DNA from: UBA4720 sp038227135
GTDB lineage: Bacteria; Gemmatimonadota; Gemmatimonadetes; Gemmatimonadales; Gemmatimonadaceae
Direction of reading: 5' to 3'
DNA length: 57,609 nt
Assembly (NCBI GenBank): GCA_038227135.1
Contig: JBBRQC010000017.1
Location: 1-57,609, forward strand
The notes under the pieces were generated by a model. That model was not told where the DNA came from and made no database searches. It saw nothing but the letters and a program-made list of their open reading frames with translations. Each line of letters opens with the position of its first letter. Position 1 is the stretch's first letter. A program made the translations under genes and the position numbers. Positions 34,710-42,902 of the stretch are shown here, piece after piece.

Positions 34710-35232
34710 CGAACAAATCCTCCTCGTCAAATGCCTGATTGATTCCTGTTTGCACTCCGCGAATGGTCGACGCAGTCGTCACGAACGCCGACTCCGCTTC
34801 TTCCTGCACCACGTCGAGGAGCGCATTGAGCTGCTTCATGCGATCCTCTGCTCCTTCAAGCGCATTCTGCAGCCGCTGATTGACCGCGACAACGGTCTGA
34901 CTCACCTGCTGGACATCGACGCGAATCGAAGTCGTGATGTAATCCACGTTGTCCGCGATTGCGCTGGCGTGCCGCATCAACGGATTGACGTCGCCGTATA
35001 TCTTGTCGAGCATGTCGCTGATCTTCTTGTAGCTCTTTCTGAAATTCCACGCCGCCGGGACAAGTGCGACAGTGAGGATGATGACGGTGATCGTCATCAC
35101 GCCGCTCGCGATGCTGGTGATCTTTTCCCACAGGCCCGGCTCTGCTACGACCTGCTTGGTGTAGATCGTATCGGGTAGCGCTCGAGCAACCTGCTGCAGG
35201 AGCTCGGTACCGCTGATGATCCATCCTGACAT
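34621..35232 (-). CDS. DUF948-like membrane protein with coiled coil
   Basis: A 203-residue protein starting at ATG 35232 (MSGWIISG); the longer open frame upstream is non-coding leader of murA on the other strand. One membrane helix (about 37-58, ASGVMTITVIILTVALVPAA) is followed by a long helical region with repeated valine, asparagine and glutamine heptads (about 70-160), as in DUF948 proteins. The acidic tail (FDEEDLFDGDYDES) and the last 30 codons overlap the next gene by 89 bases. Such proteins often pair with YtxH-like partners and are stress-linked in Firmicutes; the role here is unproven. Confidence 0.7.
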   Translation of the reverse strand: MSGWIISGTELLQQVARALPDTIYTKQVVAEPGLWEKITSIASGVMTITVIILTVALVPAAWNFRKSYKKISDMLDKIYGDVNPLMRHASAIADNVDYITTSIRVDVQQVSQTVVAVNQRLQNALEGAEDRMKQLNALLDVVQEEAESAFVTTASTIRGVQTGINQAFDEEDLFDGDYDESGADGWEKPRPRVRPRDGSGRGA

Positions 35233-35358
35233 GGCGGTCAAGTGTGCAAGGGAGAGGCCAGTTACCGACGTGTTTCGCCCAGCGGTACAAAGAGTGCTCA
35301 GTACGATATATTTTCGCAACACGCCGTACGCCACCGTCCGACTGGATTTAGGAGCAAA

Positions 35359-36660
35359 ATGCCCGCAGTACAGTTCGTCGTCGAGGGAGGAAGACCCCTC
35401 AGCGGCTCGATTCGTCCCTCTGGAAACAAGAACGCGGCGCTGCCGATTGTCGCGGCTGCCCTCATTTCCGAGAAGCTGGTGCACCTCGAGAACGTTCCAC
35501 GCATCCGGGACATCGAGACGCTGGTCGAGCTCATTCGCTCGGTCGGCGCGTCAATGGAGTGGGTTGGACAGAACGCACTCGATGTTCACGCCAAGGAACT
35601 CCGCCCGGCCGACCTCAACCCGGCACTCTGCGCCAAGATCCGCGCATCGATTCTGCTCGCGGCACCGCTCCTTGCGCGCTGCGGCCATGTCACGCTTCCT
35701 CCCCCTGGCGGCGACGTAATCGGTCGCCGGCGCCTGGACACGCACTTTCTCGCGCTCGAGCAGCTCGGTGCGAGCTTCACACACGGCAAAATGATCGAGA
35801 TGCGAGTCAGCGGCTTCAAGGGCGCCGACGTGTTCCTCGACGAGCCGAGCGTGACCGCAACGGAGAATGCTCTCGTCGCTGCAGCCACAGCCACCGGCAC
35901 GACAGTGCTGCGGAACGCGGCCAGCGAGCCTCACGTCCAGGATTTGGCGCGCTTTCTCATCGCGCTGGGAGCGCAAATCGAAGGCGTTGGAACCAACACC
36001 ATTACGATTCACGGCAGCCGTAGTCTCGGCACCAAGACCATAACCCATCGCATCGGCCCCGATCACATCGAGGTCGGCTCCTTCATCGGCCTCGCCGCGG
36101 TTACAAAGTCCGAGCTGAGAATCCAGGACGCCGGCATCGAGCACCTGCGGTCGACTCGGATGGGATTCTCGCGCCTCGGCATCGAGTGCGTGGAAGACGG
36201 TCCCGACCTGATCGTGCCCGCCAATCAGTCGCGTCAGATCCAGGCCGACATGGGTGGTCACGTTCCCAAACTGGAAGACCAGCCGTGGCCGGCGTTCCCG
36301 GCCGATACGATGTCGATTGCGATTGTGACGGCGACTCAGTGCGACGGCCTCATCCTCATGCACGAAAAAATGTTCGAGTCGCGCATGTTCTTCGTCGACA
36401 AGCTGTCGACGATGGGAGCCCGCATCGTTCTCTGCGATCCGCACCGGGCACTCGTGCACGGGCCGTCGCGGCTACGCGGGGCGTTCCTGGAATCACCCGA
36501 CATCCGGGCCGGCATGGCGCTGCTGCTGGCAGCCCTTTGCGCCGAAGGAACCAGCTTCATCAACAATGTCGGGCAGATCGAGCGCGGTTACGAGCGCATA
36601 GACGAGCGCCTCAACGCGCTGGGCGCTTCGATCACACGCGTCGACGATCGGCGCCAGTAG
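35359..36660 (+). CDS. murA: UDP-GlcNAc 1-carboxyvinyltransferase MurA, Asp variant
   Basis: A 433-residue enzyme that adds enolpyruvate to UDP-GlcNAc, the first committed step of peptidoglycan synthesis. The start is ATG 35359 with GGAG 7 bases upstream; the open frame before it is leader. Substrate lysine is in SGNKNAALP (Lys24). The flexible active-site loop reads GGDVIG, so residue 119 is Asp (codon GAC at 35713-35715) where most MurA have the catalytic Cys in GGCxIG. Asp variants in Mycobacterium and Chlamydia remain active and resist fosfomycin. The length is otherwise normal. pgeF follows after two bases. Confidence 0.97.
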   Translation: MPAVQFVVEGGRPLSGSIRPSGNKNAALPIVAAALISEKLVHLENVPRIRDIETLVELIRSVGASMEWVGQNALDVHAKELRPADLNPALCAKIRASILLAAPLLARCGHVTLPPPGGDVIGRRRLDTHFLALEQLGASFTHGKMIEMRVSGFKGADVFLDEPSVTATENALVAAATATGTTVLRNAASEPHVQDLARFLIALGAQIEGVGTNTITIHGSRSLGTKTITHRIGPDHIEVGSFIGLAAVTKSELRIQDAGIEHLRSTRMGFSRLGIECVEDGPDLIVPANQSRQIQADMGGHVPKLEDQPWPAFPADTMSIAIVTATQCDGLILMHEKMFESRMFFVDKLSTMGARIVLCDPHRALVHGPSRLRGAFLESPDIRAGMALLLAALCAEGTSFINNVGQIERGYERIDERLNALGASITRVDDRRQ

Positions 36661-36662
36661 GC

Positions 36663-37367
36663 GTGAGTGATGTACCGAAGGAGGTAATCCCCGACTTCGA
36701 GAGTTGGGGGATTCGTGCATTCACCACCACGCGTGAGGCGGGGACATTCAGCCTCTCCAGCAAGGAGCCGGTCGACGACGTGATGACGCGGTGGACCTCG
36801 TTGCAGCGGGAGATGTCCGATACGGCTCGCAGGCTCGTGTCGATCAGGCAGGTTCACGGCACCCGAGTCCTCGTCCATCTCGGCGGTTGGGAGGGTTGGC
36901 TGCGGGCGGGAGAGGAGGCAGACGGGCACATCGCGGCCGAGAAGGGAATCGCGCTCACGGTAGGAATAGCCGACTGCGTTCCCGTCTTTATCGCGCATCC
37001 GTCGGGGGTCATCGCGCTCCTTCACTCAGGTTGGCGCGGGACAGCCGCGCGCATTACCACCGAGGCGATAGCCGCGCTGGCCCGGCAAGGTATCCCGCCC
37101 GACGAGCTCGCGATCCACCTGGGTCCGGGAATCTGCGGACGCTGCTACGAGGTGAGCACCGAGGTTCGAGAGCAGCTAACCGGTGAGCCGGTGACCAGGC
37201 CCGGCAAGGTCGACCTGAGATCTCTCATAGCAGAGCACGCTACAGAGACGGGTGTGCAGAAGATCACCGTCAGCGCGTTCTGTACCCGCTGCGACAACGA
37301 CCGATTTTTTTCTCACCGGGCAGGCGACGCGGGTCGTCAGATCGCGGTCATGGCGGCTCAGGCTTAG
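36663..37367 (+). CDS. pgeF: Purine nucleoside phosphorylase PgeF-like (laccase domain, YfiH)
   Basis: A 234-residue protein of the multicopper polyphenol oxidase/laccase-domain family. The metal ligands are visible as RQVHG, IADCVPVF and HSGWRGT, and the family segment GPGICGRCYEV is also present. The Escherichia coli relative (YfiH/PgeF) was linked to peptidoglycan editing; other members have been shown to act on purine nucleosides. The start is GTG 36663, two bases after the murA stop; an ATG at 36670 is out of frame. Co-transcription with murA suits a cell-wall connection, which remains an inference. Confidence 0.9.
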   Translation: MSDVPKEVIPDFESWGIRAFTTTREAGTFSLSSKEPVDDVMTRWTSLQREMSDTARRLVSIRQVHGTRVLVHLGGWEGWLRAGEEADGHIAAEKGIALTVGIADCVPVFIAHPSGVIALLHSGWRGTAARITTEAIAALARQGIPPDELAIHLGPGICGRCYEVSTEVREQLTGEPVTRPGKVDLRSLIAEHATETGVQKITVSAFCTRCDNDRFFSHRAGDAGRQIAVMAAQA

Positions 37368-37392
37368 TCAGGAGTTTCGGTCGGCGGTCGGC

Positions 37393-37421
37393 TTGACTCG
37401 TATCAGCTACCTTTCTACATT
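37393..37421 (+). promoter_or_regulatory. Predicted sigma-70 promoter of the rimP-nusA operon
   Basis: TTGACT (37393-37398) and TACATT (37416-37421) are 17 bases apart in a locally AT-rich stretch. The predicted transcript would start near 37428, before the intrinsic terminator at 37455-37479. The terminator is therefore inside the leader, not upstream of the promoter. Confidence 0.65.
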
Positions 37422-37454
37422 GTATAGGGCGTTCAACTCGGCGGCCAACACTGA

Positions 37455-37479
37455 TGTGGGGATCCCCCCACATTTTTTT
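37455..37479 (+). terminator. Intrinsic terminator in the rimP-nusA leader, probable attenuator
   Basis: TGTGGGG (37455-37461), loop ATCC, CCCCACA (37466-37472), followed by seven T (37473-37479). This 7-bp stem plus T-run is a textbook terminator. Only 26 bases separate it from the rimP ATG, too few for another promoter. Transcription of rimP-nusA-infB must therefore pass through it, either from the promoter at 37393 or from murA-pgeF. NusA itself acts at such terminators, so feedback control is plausible. Confidence 0.85.
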
Positions 37480-37505
37480 GTCCTCAGAATGTACCTCGAA
37501 GGTAG

Positions 37506-37985
37506 ATGAACGGAACGCTGGAAAACATTGTGGCGTCGGAAATTAAGCCACTTGGGCTAGAGCTTTTTGAGCTCAGGCTCGGCGGAAGTAATGGCCGGCC
37601 CGTGCTCGATGTTAGAGTCGAGCGTGAGGACGGTGAAAAAGTGACGGTCGAGGATTGTGCGGCCTCCTCGCGGGCGATCGAGACGAAGCTCGATGAAGCG
37701 GATTTCGGCGGTAAGCGATACGTGCTGGAGGTTTCGTCTCCAGGTGTGGAGCGGCCGCTGAGAAATGCAAAGGACTGGCGTCGTTTCGTGGGCAGCAGTG
37801 TCGTGGTGACGACGAACGTGGCCGGCGATCCCGCCGGACGCAGAACGGACGAAGTTGAAATCGCAGGCGTCGAAGGCAATGCCGGCGAAGAGATCATAAG
37901 CGTGCACGATGAGCGCGGCCACGAGCGGCGCTTTCCACTCGCCTCCGTAGAGAAGGCACGGTTGGCGTTTCACTGGAAAAGGTAG
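37506..37985 (+). CDS. rimP: Ribosome maturation factor RimP
   Basis: A 159-residue factor needed for assembly of the 30S subunit. The first domain has LGLELFELRLG and LDVRVERED; the segment VTVEDCAASSRAIETKLDE and YVLEVSSPGVERPLRNAKDWRRF is highly characteristic. The C-terminal SH3-like domain (about 90-155) ends in VEKARLAFHW. ATG 37506 follows a GAAGG ribosome site. rimP before nusA is conserved across bacteria. It is first in a ten-gene run reaching tatD and lies 26 bases after the leader terminator. Confidence 0.95.
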   Translation: MNGTLENIVASEIKPLGLELFELRLGGSNGRPVLDVRVEREDGEKVTVEDCAASSRAIETKLDEADFGGKRYVLEVSSPGVERPLRNAKDWRRFVGSSVVVTTNVAGDPAGRRTDEVEIAGVEGNAGEEIISVHDERGHERRFPLASVEKARLAFHWKR

Positions 37986-37996
37986 AGGTATAGGAC

Positions 37997-39418
37997 ATGG
38001 CGGCTTCAGTAGAGATCCTGACGGCGATCCGCGAGTTGACCAACTCGAAGCAAATCGATCGCGCGGAATTGCACGGGCTTCTGGAGGACGGCATCAACGC
38101 CGCCCTCGCCAAGAAGCACGGACCTACGGTGCAAGCTGAAGTGTCGATCGACGAGAACAAGGGCGCGATCAGGATCGTCCTGCTGAAGACCGTGGTCGAC
38201 GAAGTGACCGACGCGGCGAGCCAGATCTCCCTTGAGGAGGCACGGTTCGAGGACGCCGAGTTCCAGGTCGGCGACCAGATGGAGATCCCGGTCGATTTCG
38301 CCGAGTTCGGGAGAACGGCGGTGCAGGCCGCAAAGCAGCGCATCATCCAGCGTGTCAGGGAAGGCGAGCGCTCCAAGATCCGCGACGAGTTCTCGAGCAG
38401 AGTCGGAGATCTGCTCTCAGGGGAAGTCCAGCAGATCGAGCGCGGCAAGCTCGTGATCATGCTCAACAAGTTCCGCGAGGCTGAAGCGATAATTCCTTAC
38501 CGCGAGCAGAACCACCGCGAGCATTTCCACCAGGGCGATCCGATTCGCGCCGTTCTCAAGCGCGTCGAGGAGACCCCCAAGGGACCGCGTCTCGTCCTGA
38601 GTCGGGCCGATGCGCTGTTCGTGAAGGCGCTGTTCAAGCTCGAAGTCCCTGAGATACAGCAGAATCTCGTCGAGATCCGCGCCAGCGCGCGCGAAGTCGG
38701 AAGCCGCACCAAGATCGCCGTATTCTCTCGCGACGACTCGGTCGATCCGGTAGGCGCATGCGTTGGCCTCAAGGGGTCTCGAGTTCAGGCAGTGGTGAAC
38801 GAGCTCGGCGGCGAGCGGATCGACATCGTCCCCTGGTCGGCTGATCCGGAGAGATTCGCGAAGCTCGCACTCGCGCCCGCTCGCGTCGCGCGCGTGTTCA
38901 GCGATCCCGCGACGAAGACGATCCAGGCCATCGTGGACGAGGACCAGCTGTCGCTGGCTATCGGCCGCAATGGGCAGAACGTGCGCCTCGCGTCGGAGCT
39001 CACCGAGTGGAAGATCGAGCTCTACTCGAGCCGGGAGTGGATGGAGCGCGGTACGGATCAGCCGATTTTTGCGCCGCTGCCGACGGACGAGCCGGTGTCG
39101 GGCGTGAATCCGCGCCTCGCTGAACTCGACGGGATGCAGCCGGCGACGGTTGCGGTTCTCGAAGAGGCCGGCTATCGCACTCTCGACGACATCATCGACC
39201 TGGAGCGCGAGGATTTCCTGCGTCTTCCGGGGATCGCACCGGAAGAAGCCGATCGACTGATGGCGATCATCAACGAGCTGACCACCGACGACGCGCCTGA
39301 GTCAGGCGAGGAAGCAGTCGGAGTCACCGCGGCGGACGCCGAAGCGAGCAGTGAGATGGCGTCCGAAGGCGGAAACCCGGCTGCGGAAGCGGGCGCGGAT
39401 GGTACGAAGACGGAGTAG
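37997..39418 (+). CDS. nusA: Transcription termination/antitermination factor NusA
   Basis: A 473-residue elongation factor that binds RNA polymerase and modulates pausing, termination and antitermination. The N-terminal polymerase-binding domain (about 1-130) is followed by an S1 domain (about 135-200), then two KH domains (about 230-345; GLKGSRVQAVVNELGGERID and AIGRNGQNVRLASELT). A helix-hairpin-helix-like repeat comes next (about 375-425; LEEAGYRTLDDIIDL and LPGIAPEEADRLM), and an acidic Ala/Glu-rich tail ends the protein. One helix-hairpin-helix unit is present, fewer than in Escherichia coli. Known NusA action at hairpins makes the leader terminator of this operon a possible control point. 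Confidence 0.96.
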   Translation: MAASVEILTAIRELTNSKQIDRAELHGLLEDGINAALAKKHGPTVQAEVSIDENKGAIRIVLLKTVVDEVTDAASQISLEEARFEDAEFQVGDQMEIPVDFAEFGRTAVQAAKQRIIQRVREGERSKIRDEFSSRVGDLLSGEVQQIERGKLVIMLNKFREAEAIIPYREQNHREHFHQGDPIRAVLKRVEETPKGPRLVLSRADALFVKALFKLEVPEIQQNLVEIRASAREVGSRTKIAVFSRDDSVDPVGACVGLKGSRVQAVVNELGGERIDIVPWSADPERFAKLALAPARVARVFSDPATKTIQAIVDEDQLSLAIGRNGQNVRLASELTEWKIELYSSREWMERGTDQPIFAPLPTDEPVSGVNPRLAELDGMQPATVAVLEEAGYRTLDDIIDLEREDFLRLPGIAPEEADRLMAIINELTTDDAPESGEEAVGVTAADAEASSEMASEGGNPAAEAGADGTKTE

Positions 39419-39423
39419 CGGGG

Positions 39424-39765
39424 ATGGAACCGGCTCAGACGCGCAAGCTCCTAGGCCTGATCGGCCTCGGGGTTCGCGGACGAGGGGCGATAGTGGGTGT
39501 TCAGCAGGTCAGGGAGGCGGCACGGCGCGGCAAGTTGCAACTCGCTATTGCCGCGCCGGACGCTTCGATTAACAGTTTGAACAAAGTGCTGCCGTTGTTG
39601 CGGGCCCGCGGAATTCTGGTCGTCGCGGGACCGTCAGCGGTCGAGTTGGGCTCGGCTGCCGGTCGTGATTCGACGGCGGTGATCGGAATTGTAGACAGAG
39701 GTCTGGCAAAGGGAATTCGGGCGCTCAGCCCGACGCCGATGCCGGACGGCCGTAAGGAGGAGTAG
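39424..39765 (+). CDS. L7Ae-family ribosomal/RNA-binding protein (YlxQ-like)
   Basis: A 113-residue protein with the L7Ae/L30e/S12e/Gadd45 fold: LLGLIGLGVRGRGAIVGVQQVREAARRG, then LAIAAPDASINSLNKVLPLL and a Gly/Val-rich end. The same position between nusA and infB is held by YlxQ in other bacteria. The usual small YlxR (DUF448) gene between nusA and ylxQ is missing here, as the spacing is only 5 bases. Binding of kink-turn RNA is known for the fold but not shown for this member. Confidence 0.85.
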   Translation: MEPAQTRKLLGLIGLGVRGRGAIVGVQQVREAARRGKLQLAIAAPDASINSLNKVLPLLRARGILVVAGPSAVELGSAAGRDSTAVIGIVDRGLAKGIRALSPTPMPDGRKEE

Positions 39766-39768
39766 GGT

Positions 39769-42492
39769 TTGAGCAAGCTTAGAGTACATGACCTGGCGGG
39801 CGAATTCGGCGTTCCGAGCGACGAGGTGATAAACCTCCTTCGTCAGATGGACGTTCCTGTTCGCAGCCATCTCAGTCCGCTCAGTGACGATCAGGTCGCT
39901 CGCATTCGCGCCCGGTGGGAGCGTGAAAAGCGCGCCCGTGTAGCGGCGCCGCCAGCCGCCACTCGTCGCCGTCGCGGGACTGCCGCCGCCGCTCCACCTC
40001 CCGAGGCTAATCCGGAGCCTGCCGCCGCATCAGAAGGCCCGGCGCGCCGTCGTCGTCGCGCCGCGAGTGAAGCGGCTCCCGAAGTCGAGGTAGTCGAAAC
40101 TCCGATCGTTCCGGAAATCAAAGGCACCGCGCCCGCGCCAGCTCCCGCGCCAGCTCCCACGCCTGTTGCAGCGCCCATCGCTGCATCGGCGAGCGACTCA
40201 GCGGCGGCCGACCGGTCGCGGACGGCCCCCGCAGCACGGCCAGCCCTTGCCCCGACTCCGGCTCAGCCACAGACAACGCACAGCACTCCCGAGCGTCCAG
40301 GCGAGCGCGACCGCGATCGCGAACGTCAGCGCCCACAGCCGGTCGTTCCCGGTGCGCCGCGTCCGAGACCGATCGCTACCGGTGCGCCTTACACTCCGCC
40401 TCGTCCCGTCGCTTCAGCGGCGCCGGGCACCAACACCGCTCCGACCCGCCGCGATGACCGTGGCGCTGGTGGAGGAGGAGGGGGGGGTGGAGGAGGAGGC
40501 GCAGGCCGCGGTGAGGATCGTGGTGCACGTCGAGGGAAGAAAGGCAAGCGAGGTGTCGATCAGGAAGCGGTGTCGGCGAACATCGGAAAGACGATGGCGT
40601 CGATGCGTGGTCCCATTCGCCGCGGCGGCGCTCGTCGCGCGGAAGATGGAACCTATCGCGAAGAGCTCGCTGCCCAGCGTCAGGCCGAGGTGGAGCGCGA
40701 GAAGAAGACCGTCCGCGTGAATGAGTTCATCACCGTCAGCGAGCTGGCGCAGATACTGAAGACGCCGGCGGTTCAGATCGTCGGCTTCGCGTTCAAGAAT
40801 CTCGGACTCATGGTGACGATCAATCAGCGGCTCGACTTCGACCAGATCGAGCTGATTGCCGGAGAGTTCGGATTCCAGGCCGTGAAGGAACAGGAGTACG
40901 CGGCCGATCTCAAGACGACGCCAACTGCCGACGACACCGCCGAGCAGCTCGAGCCGCGTCCCCCGGTCGTGACGATCATGGGGCACGTGGACCACGGAAA
41001 GACGTCGCTGCTAGACTACATCCGCAAGGCTAACGTCGTTGCCGGCGAGTCGGGCGGAATCACGCAGCACATCGGCGCGTACCACGTGTCGCTGCCAGGT
41101 GGAAAGGCGATCACGTTCCTCGACACGCCTGGCCACGAGGCTTTCACGGCAATGCGCGCACGCGGTGCCCAGGTGACCGACATCGTCGTTCTCGTGGTCG
41201 CCTCGGACGATCAGGTGATGCCGCAGACGATCGAAGCCATCTCCCACGCCAAGAACGCCGGCGTGCCGATAATCGTTGCGATCAACAAGATCGACGTGGC
41301 GGGCGCAAACCCCGCCAAGGTCAAGCAGGATCTCCTTCAGCACGGTGTCGTGCTCGAAGAGTTCGGTGGAACTGTCCTTTCGAGCGAGGTGTCGGCGAAG
41401 AAGGGAACCAACATCGACAAGCTCCTCGAGCAGATTCTTCTGCAGGCGGAAATTCTGGATCTCAGGGCCAATCCGAACAGAAGCGCGCAGGGCGCAGTAG
41501 TCGAAGCCCAGCTGGATCCGGGCAAGGGCCCGGTGGCGACAGTGCTCGTGAGCAACGGAACGCTGCACGTGGGCGATGACTTCATATGCGGTATGTATTC
41601 CGGCCGCGTGAGAGCGTTGCTCGACGAACGCGGTCGCGCCGTCAAGGACGCTGGTCCCGCCATTCCGGTGCAGATCCTCGGCATCGGCGGAGTTCCGATG
41701 GCCGGCGATCAGTTCGTCGTCGTTGAAGACGCGATGGAGTCCCGCGAGATCGCGCAGCGCCGTCAGCGTCTCGATCGCGAGGCAAAGAGCCGACGGACCG
41801 CGAAGGGTGTCGTATCGCTGGAGGATTTCATGTCCCAGACAGCGCCCGGTCAGGCGCGCACTCTCCGCATCGTGATCAAGGCGGACCAGGGCGGTCCGGC
41901 TGAGGCGCTGGCGGATGCGCTCGCTCAACTGTCGAACGAGGAGGTTTCCGTCGAAGTAATTCACCGCGGTGTCGGCGCGATTACGGAGAGCGACATTCTC
42001 CTGGCGCGTGCCTCCGGTGCAATCATCGTCGGCTTCCACGTCCGTCCCGACAACAACGCCCGCTCAGCCGCCGAGCGTGAGGGCGTCGAGATCAAGCTCT
42101 ACAAGATCATCTACGAGGCAGTCGAAGATGTGCGCGCCGCTCTGGAAGGAATGCTGCGTCCCGAAGAGCGCGAGGTCGTGCTCGGCGAAGCCGAGGTGCG
42201 CGAGCTGTTCAAGGTGCCGAAGATGGGCGTCATTGCCGGCTGCTCGGTGCGGAGTGGTATCATCAACCGCCAGGGCAGAGTGCGGGTGATACGCGACAGT
42301 TCCGAGATTTATGACGGCAACATCTCGTCGCTGCGCCGTTTCAAGGACGACGTCAAGGAAGTCCGCGAGGGCTTCGAGTGCGGCATTGGCGTCGAGAACT
42401 TCAACGACATTAAGGTCGGTGACGTGCTCGAGTGCTACCGCAAGGAGCAGGTGGCCCGGACGCTGACCTCGGCGGCGGGCGCTTCTGCGTAA
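39769..42492 (+). CDS. infB: Translation initiation factor IF-2
   Basis: A 907-residue GTPase that brings fMet-tRNA to the 30S subunit. TTG 39769 is the start, with AAGGAGGAG just upstream (39754-39762). Residues 1-50 form the N-terminal IF2N domain. About 60-270 is a long Ala/Pro/Arg-rich linker with a run of about 11 glycines. The G domain has GHVDHGKT at 405-412, DTPGHEAF and NKID. Two EF-Tu-like domains and the C-terminal initiator-binding domain follow. The length is normal for GC-rich phyla. The stop at 42490 lies inside the presumed start region of rbfA. Confidence 0.97.
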   Translation: MSKLRVHDLAGEFGVPSDEVINLLRQMDVPVRSHLSPLSDDQVARIRARWEREKRARVAAPPAATRRRRGTAAAAPPPEANPEPAAASEGPARRRRRAASEAAPEVEVVETPIVPEIKGTAPAPAPAPAPTPVAAPIAASASDSAAADRSRTAPAARPALAPTPAQPQTTHSTPERPGERDRDRERQRPQPVVPGAPRPRPIATGAPYTPPRPVASAAPGTNTAPTRRDDRGAGGGGGGGGGGGAGRGEDRGARRGKKGKRGVDQEAVSANIGKTMASMRGPIRRGGARRAEDGTYREELAAQRQAEVEREKKTVRVNEFITVSELAQILKTPAVQIVGFAFKNLGLMVTINQRLDFDQIELIAGEFGFQAVKEQEYAADLKTTPTADDTAEQLEPRPPVVTIMGHVDHGKTSLLDYIRKANVVAGESGGITQHIGAYHVSLPGGKAITFLDTPGHEAFTAMRARGAQVTDIVVLVVASDDQVMPQTIEAISHAKNAGVPIIVAINKIDVAGANPAKVKQDLLQHGVVLEEFGGTVLSSEVSAKKGTNIDKLLEQILLQAEILDLRANPNRSAQGAVVEAQLDPGKGPVATVLVSNGTLHVGDDFICGMYSGRVRALLDERGRAVKDAGPAIPVQILGIGGVPMAGDQFVVVEDAMESREIAQRRQRLDREAKSRRTAKGVVSLEDFMSQTAPGQARTLRIVIKADQGGPAEALADALAQLSNEEVSVEVIHRGVGAITESDILLARASGAIIVGFHVRPDNNARSAAEREGVEIKLYKIIYEAVEDVRAALEGMLRPEEREVVLGEAEVRELFKVPKMGVIAGCSVRSGIINRQGRVRVIRDSSEIYDGNISSLRRFKDDVKEVREGFECGIGVENFNDIKVGDVLECYRKEQVARTLTSAAGASA

Positions 42493-42868
42493 CACGCGTC
42501 GAGCGGACCGCGTCGCCGAAGCGGTCCGCGTCGAGGTAGCCACCTTCCTCACTGAATCGGCAAAGGATCCCCGGATAGTCGGGTTTGTTACTGTGACGGG
42601 CGCGGAGGTCAGTCCTGATCTCCGCCACGCTCGCGTCTACGTGAGCGTTCTGGGAAGCGATACCGAGAAGCAGGCCACCTTCGACGGCCTCGACAGCGTG
42701 GCGTTGCATCTCCGCTCACGCGTGGCACGCCAGCTACAGCTGCGCGTCGCGCCGGAGATCCAATTCAAGGAAGACGATACCATCGCGCGCGCGGCGCGAA
42801 TCGAGTCGCTTCTCGCCGACGTCAAGAAGCAGGACGCCGCCGTAGCGCGGGGACGCAACGACGACTGA
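42485..42868 (+). CDS. rbfA: Ribosome-binding factor A, non-canonical start
   Basis: A KH-fold 30S maturation factor. Conserved RbfA sequence RRADRVAEAVRVEVATFL and KDPRIVGFVTVTGAEVSPDLRHARVYVSVLG is continuous in this frame. The first ATG/GTG/TTG is GTG 42593, in the middle of that block. The frame is open only from 42467, so translation must start at a near-cognate codon: CTG 42485 (127 residues; used here) or ACG 42494 (124 residues). Starting at 42593 would remove the first helix of the KH domain. A perfect 9-bp inverted repeat lies within the first codons. It overlaps the end of infB. Confidence 0.85.
   Translation: MRNTRRADRVAEAVRVEVATFLTESAKDPRIVGFVTVTGAEVSPDLRHARVYVSVLGSDTEKQATFDGLDSVALHLRSRVARQLQLRVAPEIQFKEDDTIARAARIESLLADVKKQDAAVARGRNDD
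42503..42529 (+). repeat. Perfect inverted repeat at the infB-rbfA junction
   Basis: GCGGACCGC (42503-42511) and GCGGTCCGC (42521-42529) pair over 9 bp with a 9-base loop. No T-run follows, so it is not an intrinsic terminator. It starts 11 bases after the infB stop and lies in the 5' coding part of rbfA, where an RNA hairpin could affect initiation or RNA processing. It may also be a by-product of codon choice. Confidence 0.6.
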
Positions 42869-42902
42869 CCGGTCCCGCGCGGACAGCCCCCAGGTCGAGG
42901 GG

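Noticed and set aside
40460..40505. G-rich tract in infB as a frameshift
   Set aside because: The frame stays open and encodes a Gly-rich linker normal for IF-2 of GC-rich bacteria.
42503..42529. Hairpin after infB as a transcription terminator
   Set aside because: No T-run follows, and rbfA coding sequence continues through it.
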